From Pseudoalteromonas prydzensis (GTDB taxonomy: Bacteria; Pseudomonadota; Gammaproteobacteria; Enterobacterales; Alteromonadaceae), in NCBI RefSeq assembly GCF_011050055.1, contig NZ_DRGM01000119.1:1-37585 (forward strand): 37,585 nt of DNA. The letters are read 5' to 3'. Each line of letters opens with the position of its first letter. The first letter of the stretch is position 1. The position numbers and the translations under genes are program-made. The notes beneath the pieces are model-generated. The model searched no databases and had not been told where the DNA came from. It worked only from the letters and a program-made list of their open reading frames with translations. Shown piece by piece: positions 8,268 through 16,300 of the stretch.

Positions 8268-9635
8268 ATGATGATAAAAAAACCTACCCTCATTGCACTA
8301 ACGCTATGTAGTTTATTTTCTACAACAGCAGTTGTTGCTAAAATGACCAGTGAAGAAGTGGCGCGTTTAGGTGCGGATTTAACGCCATTAGGTGCTGAAA
8401 AAGCAGGTAATGCTGATGGTTCGATCCCTGCTTGGACTGGCGGTATTACTAAAGCACCCGCGGGCTATACGCCGGGAATGCATCACCCAGATCCGTATGC
8501 CAGTGATAAAGTGCTTTTCACCATTGATAAATCAAATGTTGATAAATACAAAGCAAATTTAAGCCCTGGTCAAGTTGCGCTTTTTGAAGCGTACCCAGAT
8601 ACCTTTAAAATGAACATCTATACCACTCATCGTAGTGCTTCAAATCCTCAGTTTGTTTATGATGCAACTAAACAATATGCGCCAACTGCAGAACTGATTG
8701 AAGAAGGCAATGGCATTAAAAATACCGCTATAGGTATTCCGTTTCCAATTCCAAAAACTGGCTTAGAGGCAATCTGGAATCACTTATTACGTTATCGCGG
8801 TTTATCTATTGAGCGTTTTGGTGGTCAAGCTGCACCGACTGCATCTGGTTCATATAATATGGTTGGTTTTGATGAGCAATTATTAGTTAAATATTCTGAT
8901 CCAAAAGCAACGCCTGCAGAGCTGCAAGAATCTAATATTTTGTTTAAATTTAAACAAAAAGTAACGCAACCCGCTCGTTTAGCTGGTACCGCATTATTAG
9001 TCCATGAAACCATGGACCAAATTTTAACACCACGCCAAGCATGGACATACAACTCTGGGCAGCGTCGTGTTCGTCGTGCGCCAAATGTGGCGTATGATGC
9101 ACCGGGAACCGCGGCTGATAGTTTACGTACCACCGATGACTTTGACATGTTCAATGGTTCACCAAATCGTTACACGTGGACACTTAAAGGTAAGCAAGAG
9201 CTTTATATCCCCTATAATAGCTATAAGCTGCACAGTGAAAAGCTACAGTATGATGACATTCTGATGGCCGGGCATGTTAACCCTGAGCATGTGCGTTATG
9301 AAAAGCACCGTGTTTGGGTGGTAGAAGCAAACCTGAAAGGCGACACACGTCATATCTATAAAAAACGCGTATTTTATATAGATGAAGATAGCTGGCAAGT
9401 TCAAGTAACCGATATCTATGATAACCGTGACCAAATGTACCGTGTCGCTATGGCACATACTATCAACTATTATGATGCGCTCACGAACTGGAGTACGCTC
9501 GATGTGTATCATGATTTGAACTCACGTCGTTACCTTGCAATTGGTTTAGATAACCAAGAGAAAATGTACGATTTCTCACAATCGTTTAACGATAATGAAT
9601 TCACCTCAAGCGCACTGCGCCGCGAAGGTCGTTAA
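8268..9635 (+). CDS. DUF1329 family periplasmic protein
   Basis: A 455-residue protein with a signal peptide (MMIKKPTLIALTLCSLFSTT, cleavage near VVA|KMT). The mature part opens with the family-typical ARLGADLTPLGAEKAGNADG and IPAWTGGI segment. Further conserved-looking stretches are GQRRVRRAPNVAYD and DMFNGSPNRYTW. It starts 7 bases after the DUF1302 stop codon, with AGGGG spanning the junction. ATG 8268 or the adjacent ATG 8271 are both possible, and the second has better spacing. Proteins of this family are often annotated as related to lipoprotein-sorting LolA/LolB folds, from memory. That would suit a periplasmic carrier of a lipid-like cargo, but this is inference. A strong terminator follows. 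Confidence 0.85.
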   Translation: MMIKKPTLIALTLCSLFSTTAVVAKMTSEEVARLGADLTPLGAEKAGNADGSIPAWTGGITKAPAGYTPGMHHPDPYASDKVLFTIDKSNVDKYKANLSPGQVALFEAYPDTFKMNIYTTHRSASNPQFVYDATKQYAPTAELIEEGNGIKNTAIGIPFPIPKTGLEAIWNHLLRYRGLSIERFGGQAAPTASGSYNMVGFDEQLLVKYSDPKATPAELQESNILFKFKQKVTQPARLAGTALLVHETMDQILTPRQAWTYNSGQRRVRRAPNVAYDAPGTAADSLRTTDDFDMFNGSPNRYTWTLKGKQELYIPYNSYKLHSEKLQYDDILMAGHVNPEHVRYEKHRVWVVEANLKGDTRHIYKKRVFYIDEDSWQVQVTDIYDNRDQMYRVAMAHTINYYDALTNWSTLDVYHDLNSRRYLAIGLDNQEKMYDFSQSFNDNEFTSSALRREGR

Positions 9636-9642
9636 TATACTC

Positions 9643-9672
9643 AAGCACCTGGCATGAACCAGGTGCTTTTTT
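9643..9672 (+). terminator. Terminator after the DUF1302-DUF1329 pair
   Basis: A perfect 10-bp stem (AAGCACCTGG 9643-9652, CCAGGTGCTT 9659-9668) with a CATGAA loop is followed by a T run. It separates the first two genes of the module from the YCF48/RND pair, so the second pair needs read-through or its own promoter. Confidence 0.88.
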
Positions 9673-9766
9673 GTTCCAAATCGCGTTTGTCACTCTGACA
9701 CGTACTGGGTCCCCCCAATTGCTCGTTATATACCGACAAACACACCTTTCAAGGCGATTTAAATAT

Positions 9767-10768
9767 ATGAAGTACATGCTCTATGCAGGCCTTGCCATTG
9801 CTGCAAGCCTTTCAACTCAATCAATAGCGTCTGAACCGCTTGCGGCCATTACGGCAATAAAAGCAGATAAAACGTTGTTGACTGATATTGAATACACAGG
9901 AAAGCAACTGGTCGCTGTAGGGAAGCACGGCACGATTATCACAAGTAGCGATGCAAAAGATTGGCAACAAGCAAGCGTGCCAACGCAAGTGTTATTAACT
10001 GCGGTTACCTTTAACGGCACTGAGCGTGGTTGGGCGTGTGGCCATGATGCAACTATCATCAACACTACGGACGGTGGTGCTAATTGGCAATTACAACAAG
10101 TAAATACTCAATTAGACAAACCCTGTTTAGATATTTTATTTACCACTGAGCAACACGGTTTTGCGGTTGGCGCTTATGGGATGTTTTATGAAACCACGGA
10201 TGGCGGAAAAAACTGGCAAAAACGCTTTTTAGATTCACTGTTATTTGCCGAAGACCAAGAATATTTAAATGACTTAAAAGAATCAGATCCTGACGCCTAT
10301 GCTGCTGAAACTGCCTCAATACTGCCGCATTTCAATCGCATAGTTGCAACTGACAGTAAACTTATGTTGGTTGGGGAAATGGGTCTACTTGCTCACAGCA
10401 CGGATAACGGCAAAACCTGGCAGCGGGATGAAGAAATTTATTTGGGATCATTTTTCGCATACGCCAGTGATGAACACGGTGAGGAAATTGTGGCGGGATT
10501 GCGCGGCAATATTTTTAGCCGTCACCCAGCAGGACAGTGGCAACCAATAGATAATAATAAAACAGCCACAGTGAACAGTATCATTAAAGCAGCTGAAAAC
10601 CATTGGCTATTGCTTGCTAATAGTGGGGTGATTTTTCATTATATAAATAATCAATTAAGCGTTGAGCAGTTAGCCGATGGTAAGGCTATTCTAGATGCTA
10701 TTATTTTTGACAATCAATTGGTTATGGCATCAGAAAATGGCATTAAAGTGAAGGGGATGGCTGAATAA
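9767..10768 (+). CDS. YCF48-like repeat protein, exported
   Basis: A 333-residue protein with a signal peptide (MKYMLYAGLAIAASLSTQSIASE, cleavage after about residue 22). The mature part is built of beta-propeller-type repeats with BNR/Asp-box-like elements: TTDGGANWQ, TTDGGKNWQ and STDNGKTWQ, each preceded by a WACGHDATI/FAVGAYGMF/LLVGEMGLL strand. This is the layout of YCF48-type photosystem II assembly proteins, but nothing else here is photosynthetic. Upstream in-frame codons to 9671 were not used because they overlap the terminator T tract and lack a signal sequence. The stop codon overlaps the RND permease start by one base (TAATG), implying translational coupling. Likely a periplasmic accessory of the RND transporter. 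Confidence 0.8.
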   Translation: MKYMLYAGLAIAASLSTQSIASEPLAAITAIKADKTLLTDIEYTGKQLVAVGKHGTIITSSDAKDWQQASVPTQVLLTAVTFNGTERGWACGHDATIINTTDGGANWQLQQVNTQLDKPCLDILFTTEQHGFAVGAYGMFYETTDGGKNWQKRFLDSLLFAEDQEYLNDLKESDPDAYAAETASILPHFNRIVATDSKLMLVGEMGLLAHSTDNGKTWQRDEEIYLGSFFAYASDEHGEEIVAGLRGNIFSRHPAGQWQPIDNNKTATVNSIIKAAENHWLLLANSGVIFHYINNQLSVEQLADGKAILDAIIFDNQLVMASENGIKVKGMAE

Positions 10769-13092
10769 TGCATGCAATCGTAGAATTTTTAGAAAAAGTT
10801 GTTTTTCGTCATCGTTTAGTGATGGTGATGAGTTTTATTGTTATCACCTGTTTTTTAGGCTTTAAAGCCACTCAAATTCAACTAGATGCTTCATTTAATA
10901 AAAATATTCCACTTAATCATGATTACATGAAAGTGTATTTAAAACATGAAAAGCAATTTGGTGGGGCAAACAGTATTTTGATCTCCGTGTGTGATGATAG
11001 CGGCGATATTTTCAATCCTGAATTTTTTAGCCAATTAAAAGCCGTTCATGATCAGCTGTATTTTATACCTGGGGTGAACCGTCCGTTAGTGAACTCAATT
11101 TTCTCACCCAGTGCACGTTTTGTGGAAGTGGTTGAAGACGGCTTTGCGGGGGGTCCAATTATACCCGCTAACTTTACTGCAGATCAGCGTGGCTTAGCCG
11201 TTGTAAAAGAGAATATCGAAAAAGCGAAAGTAGTTGGTAGGATGATTGCCTCTGACTATTCGTGTGCCATGGTGACCGCCCAGTTGATGGAAACCGATCC
11301 GCAAACGCAAGAAAAACTCGATACCTTAGCATTCGCAGAAAAGCTCGAAAGCGAAATTCGCGAGCCATTAAGCACTGATAAAGTAAGTATTCATATCATT
11401 GGTTTTGCCAAAATGGCTGGGGATATTGCCGAAGGCGCGAAAGGGGTTGTATTATTTTTTGCCATCGCCATTGCGTTTACTTTCATCATGGTTTGGTTAT
11501 TTTGTGGCAGCTTAAAGCTTACTATTTTACCTATAGCCTGTTCAATCATTGCTGTTGTTTGGCAGTTGGGCATATTGTCGAGCCTAGGCTTTGGTCTCGA
11601 TCCGATGTCGATTTTAGTCCCATTTTTAGTGTTCGCCATAGGCGTAAGTCATGGCGTGCAAATGATCAATGCGATAGGTAAAAAAGTTGCCGAAGGACAC
11701 TGCAATACGCGCATTTGTTGTCAGGCTAGTTTTAGATCGTTATTAATACCCGGAGGCATCGCATTACTATCTGATACGGTTGGCTTTTTAACCCTATTGA
11801 CGATTGATATCGGGATTATTCGCGAGCTGGCAATTACGGCAAGTTTAGGTGTCGCGGTTATTATCTTCACTAACTTGGTGTTATTACCTGTGTGGGCATC
11901 CTATATGCGTTTTGACAACACAGTTCATATTCAATCAGGTAACAGTAATAAGCCTAATATGCTTGATGCTATGCGTGATTTATTAGTGAAAAGCACGGAT
12001 CCAAAATGGGCTAAAGTCATTATAGGCAGTACCTTAGTGCTATTTGCATTGGGTTATTGGCAAGCGGGTAAAATGCATATTGGTGATTTACACGCAGGTG
12101 CACCGTCACTGCATCAAGATGCCCGTTATAACCAAGATACCTTCTTAATATCGGACAAATACACGATTTCATCGGATATTCTCAAGGTGATTGTTGAAGC
12201 GTATCCAGCAGCGTGTACAGAGCACGATGTAATGGAACGTATTAGCCGTTTTCAATATAAGGTTGAAAACCTTGCTGGGGTACAGTCTGCTGTTACTTTG
12301 AGCTCCGTTGCGCAATCGGTAAATGCCGGCTATAACGAAGGTAATTTGAAATGGCAAAGCTTGCCACGTAATACGGCAAGTTTAGTGCAGTCAACGGCAA
12401 GAGTAGAAACCAGTACCGGCTTACTCAACGGTGATTGTTCGGTAATGCCGGTGATAATCTTTTTAGAGGATCATAAAGCGCAAACCATTGAGCATATTAT
12501 TGGCAGCATTAAGCAATTCGCGATTGAAGAACAAACCGATAAGTTACAATTTAAATTGGCATCTGGGCCTGTTGGCGTAATGGCTGCAACGAATGAGTCA
12601 GTATCAGCGGCGCAATTGCCAATGATGCTTTATGTTTATGGCGCCGTGATCATCTTATGCTTAATTAGCTTTAAGAGCGTTAAAGCGACCATTGCCGTAG
12701 TGTTACCTTTGTATATTGTATCGACTCTCGCGCAAGCTTTGATGGTGCAGTTGGAAATTGGTCTTACTGTATCGACCTTGCCAGTGATTGCACTGGGGGT
12801 GGGTATTGGTGTTGATTACGGGATTTATATTTTGTCATCGATGATGGGGCAATTAAAGCAAGGTGTTGCATTGCCAATAGCGTATCGTAATGCGCTCGTT
12901 GAGCGTGGCAGTGCGGTATTATTCACTGGTATTACCTTGGCTATCGGTGTCAGTACCTGGATTTTCTCTGATCTGAAGTTCCAAGTAGACATGGGAATAT
13001 TGTTAACCTTCATGTTCTTGGTCAATATGCTCGGTGCAGTGTTACTTTTACCGGCAATTGGCAGTTTGCTCTGGACTGACCAGAAAAAATAA
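10768..13092 (+). CDS. RND superfamily permease (MmpL/HAE3-like, COG1033 type)
   Basis: A 774-residue inner-membrane transporter with the duplicated RND layout: one span near residues 17-33, a large periplasmic loop to about 223, five spans, then a second copy of loop and spans to the C-terminus (about 12 spans in all). The second half has the proton-relay type motif GVGIGVDYGIYI with Asp683. The matching place in the first half reads GVSHGVQ (Ser294-His295) without the acid. It has no membrane-fusion or TolC partner nearby, unlike drug-efflux RND pumps. This points to the single-chain lipid or hydrophobe exporters of the family. It is coupled to the YCF48-like gene by a one-base overlap. Cargo unknown. 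Confidence 0.88.
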   Translation: MHAIVEFLEKVVFRHRLVMVMSFIVITCFLGFKATQIQLDASFNKNIPLNHDYMKVYLKHEKQFGGANSILISVCDDSGDIFNPEFFSQLKAVHDQLYFIPGVNRPLVNSIFSPSARFVEVVEDGFAGGPIIPANFTADQRGLAVVKENIEKAKVVGRMIASDYSCAMVTAQLMETDPQTQEKLDTLAFAEKLESEIREPLSTDKVSIHIIGFAKMAGDIAEGAKGVVLFFAIAIAFTFIMVWLFCGSLKLTILPIACSIIAVVWQLGILSSLGFGLDPMSILVPFLVFAIGVSHGVQMINAIGKKVAEGHCNTRICCQASFRSLLIPGGIALLSDTVGFLTLLTIDIGIIRELAITASLGVAVIIFTNLVLLPVWASYMRFDNTVHIQSGNSNKPNMLDAMRDLLVKSTDPKWAKVIIGSTLVLFALGYWQAGKMHIGDLHAGAPSLHQDARYNQDTFLISDKYTISSDILKVIVEAYPAACTEHDVMERISRFQYKVENLAGVQSAVTLSSVAQSVNAGYNEGNLKWQSLPRNTASLVQSTARVETSTGLLNGDCSVMPVIIFLEDHKAQTIEHIIGSIKQFAIEEQTDKLQFKLASGPVGVMAATNESVSAAQLPMMLYVYGAVIILCLISFKSVKATIAVVLPLYIVSTLAQALMVQLEIGLTVSTLPVIALGVGIGVDYGIYILSSMMGQLKQGVALPIAYRNALVERGSAVLFTGITLAIGVSTWIFSDLKFQVDMGILLTFMFLVNMLGAVLLLPAIGSLLWTDQKK

Positions 13093-13110
13093 TGTGAATA
13101 ATTTTGCTCC

Positions 13111-13134
13111 TAAATGGCCTGTATAGGCCATTTA
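13111..13134 (+). terminator. Hairpin after the RND gene, possible terminator
   Basis: A 10-bp stem (TAAATGGCCT 13111-13120, AGGCCATTTA 13125-13134) with a GTAT loop. The T tract after it is poor (TATCTATAATTT), so termination is uncertain. Confidence 0.45.
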
Positions 13135-13265
13135 TATCTATAATTTGTGAATAGATGACCAAATAGCTGAAATGCTTAAAATGTTTTCATCGAAAGGGCT
13201 GTTTATTAATTTTAAAAGGGTTAGAATTTGCCTGACTCCACACAATAAATTGCTGTACAAATTTT

Positions 13266-13281
13266 CCACCTAAGTAGGTGG
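13266..13281 (+). promoter_or_regulatory. Small hairpin just upstream of the glutamate dehydrogenase gene
   Basis: CCACCT and AGGTGG form a perfect 6-bp stem with an AAGT loop, 10 bases before the ribosome binding site (AAGGA 13291-13295). It could be an operator or a leader hairpin. No function can be assigned. Confidence 0.35.
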
Positions 13282-13302
13282 TATAGATTTAAGGAACATG
13301 TA

Positions 13303-16300
13303 ATGACACGAAATGAAGGGCAAGCCTCGGTTATCTTAGATAATGTCTGTAAGCTGATCCAGAAAAAAGTTCACGCTGATAATGTGTTACTCGTTGAGAA
13401 ATTCGCCAAATCCTTGTACAGCAATATGTCTAAAGAAGATTTGGCACATCGCAATGATAGTGACTTATATGGCGCTGCACTTAGCCTATGGAACTCGCTA
13501 GAAAAAAATACCTCTGATGATGCGGTGATCCGTGTTTTCAATCCTGAAGTAGCAAAAGATGGCTGGCAGTCATCGCACACAATCGTAGAAATTATCGCTA
13601 AAGATATGCCATTTCTAGTTGATTCGGTGCGTATGGCGATGACCCGTGAAAACATCGCTTCTCACTTGCTACTGCATAGTCCACTTAAAATTCAACGCGA
13701 TAAAAACGCCAAGATCTCAGCCGTTTCTAATTTAAAAGCGGAACAAGAGTCCAGCTCTACTAAAACGGTGTTTTTTATCGAAATTGATCGTCAAACAGAC
13801 TCGTCAGTGATTGACTCCTTCAAAAAAGAACTTGAGTCAGTGCTGAATGATGTTTCTACTGCGGTAGAAGATTGGCAACCAATTCGCAAAAAGTTGATTG
13901 CGGTTAGTAAAGAATTACCAAAGCGCAATCATAAAAATAATGCCAGTGAAGTGGCAGAAACGGTTGAGTTTTTAGATTGGTTAGTTAAAGATAACTTTAC
14001 CTTAATGGGTTATCGTCAATACGATTTATCGCCAGTGCAAGGTGATTACCAGCTTAAAGGTAAAATCGAGAGCAGCTTAGGTTTAATGAAAAATTCAACC
14101 GAAGAGCATTCTCGTCTACTCTCTGAATTACCTGAAGTAGCCCGCCAAGAAGCACGTAGCAATAATTTGCTGATCCTTACAAAAACCAATTCGTTATCGC
14201 GCGTACACCGCCCAGCATACATAGATTATGTTGGTATCAAGCGTTTTGATGATGAGGGGAATGTGATTGGCGAAGACCGTTTCATCGGGTTGTTTTCATC
14301 AAGCTTTTATAATAACAGTGCCGCTGATGTACCTGTGCTAAAAAGCAAAATTAACCGCATTATGGAAATGTGTGACTTTGCTAAAGGTACGCATGCTTAT
14401 AAAGCGGTGTTAAATATTCTTGAGACTTACCCGCGTGATGAGTTAGTGCAAGCACGTGAAAGTGAGTTACTTGAAGTCGCGATGGGCGTACTACAAGTAC
14501 AAGAGCGCGATATGTGCCGTTTATTCGTGCGTAAGGATGCCTATGGCCGTTTCTTCTCTTGCATGGTGTATGTGCCTCGTGAGCGTTATAACACTGCATT
14601 GCGTCGTGAAACTCAGTCTATTTTAGCCACCGCATTTAATTCCGACGATAAAGTCGAATTTACTACTTTCTTCTCTGAGTCAACACTGGCGCGTACTCAC
14701 TATACCGTGCGTGTGACTGACAACAATATAGAATATAACGTGAAAGACATCGAAAATAATTTAGTAGAAGCTGCTCGTACTTGGGAAGACAAATTACAAT
14801 CAGCCTTGTTAGAATCTGCAGGTGAAGCACGCGGTAATGAACTTAACCGTAAATATTGCAATGCGTTTGCTCGTTCATACAAAGACGAAGTACTGCCAAG
14901 TGCAGCCGTTGTTGATATTGAAAAGCTTGAATTACTTAATGACGATAACAAATTGGAAATGTTGTTTTACCGTCCGCAAGAAGAAGCAAACAGCAATATT
15001 GTGCGTTTGAGCTTATTCCATAAAGATGAGCCAATTCACTTATCAGATGTTATGCCAATGCTTGAAAACTTTGGCTTACGTGTAATTGGTGAAACACCTT
15101 ATTCAGTTAAAACCAGTGATGATGGTATTAACTGGATCATGGATTTCTCTATGCTACTTGATAGCAAAGGTATTGCTGACTTTGATAAAGTATCGGCACG
15201 TTTTCGTGCAGCATTGACCAGTGTATGGAGCAACCGTTTAGAAAACGATGGCTTTAACCGTTTAGTGTTAATGGGGGGCTTAACGGGGCGTGAAGCATCA
15301 ATTTTACGCGCGTATGCAAAATACATGCGCCAAGTTGGGGTGACTTTCTCACAAAGTTACATTGAGAGCACGTTAGCAAACTACCCGCATATTGGTTCAC
15401 AAATTGTCAATTTATTCGCTAAAAAGTTCTCAGTGAAAAGCCCAGCGAGTGTAAAAACACTTGATAAGCTAATTGCGCAAATCTACCTTGAACTTGAAAA
15501 CGTAGCGAACTTAGATGATGACCGTATTATTCGTTTATACGTAGATATGATCATTGCCACGCTGCGTACTAACTACTTCCAAAAAGATGCCACAGGTCAA
15601 TTTAAATCCTATGTGTCATTTAAAGTTAATCCGAGCCTAATTCCAGATATGCCATTGCCATTACCGGCATTTGAAATATTTGTTTATTCGCCACGTGTTG
15701 AAGGTGTTCACTTACGCGGTGGTAAAGTTGCCCGTGGTGGTCTGCGTTGGTCAGATCGTCGTGAAGACTTCCGTACTGAAGTATTGGGTTTAGTTAAAGC
15801 GCAACAGGTTAAAAATACAGTCATCGTGCCGGTTGGTTCTAAAGGTGGCTTTGTGTGTAAACAATTGCCAACAGACCGTGATGCATTCTTCAAAGAAGGC
15901 CAAGAGTGTTACAAAATCTTTATTCGCGGTTTATTAGACATCACGGATAACATCATTCAAGGCGAAATTGTGCCACCAGTTGATGTAACACGCCATGATG
16001 AAGATGATGCATACTTAGTGGTTGCAGCAGATAAAGGCACGGCAACCTTCTCAGATATCGCCAATGGCATCGCCAATGAATATAACTTCTGGCTAGGTGA
16101 TGCGTTTGCATCAGGTGGTTCTGTGGGTTATGACCATAAGAAAATGGGTATCACAGCTAAAGGTGGTTGGGAGTCAGTTAAACGTCACTTCCGTGAAATG
16201 GATATTGATACGCAAACGACCGATTTTACCGTGGTTGCTATTGGTGACATGGCCGGGGATGTATTTGGTAACGGCATGCTGTTATCTAAGCATATTCGCT

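Noticed and set aside
9671..9766. Longer start for the YCF48-like protein
   Set aside because: The added residues begin in the terminator T tract and precede a clear signal peptide at 9767.
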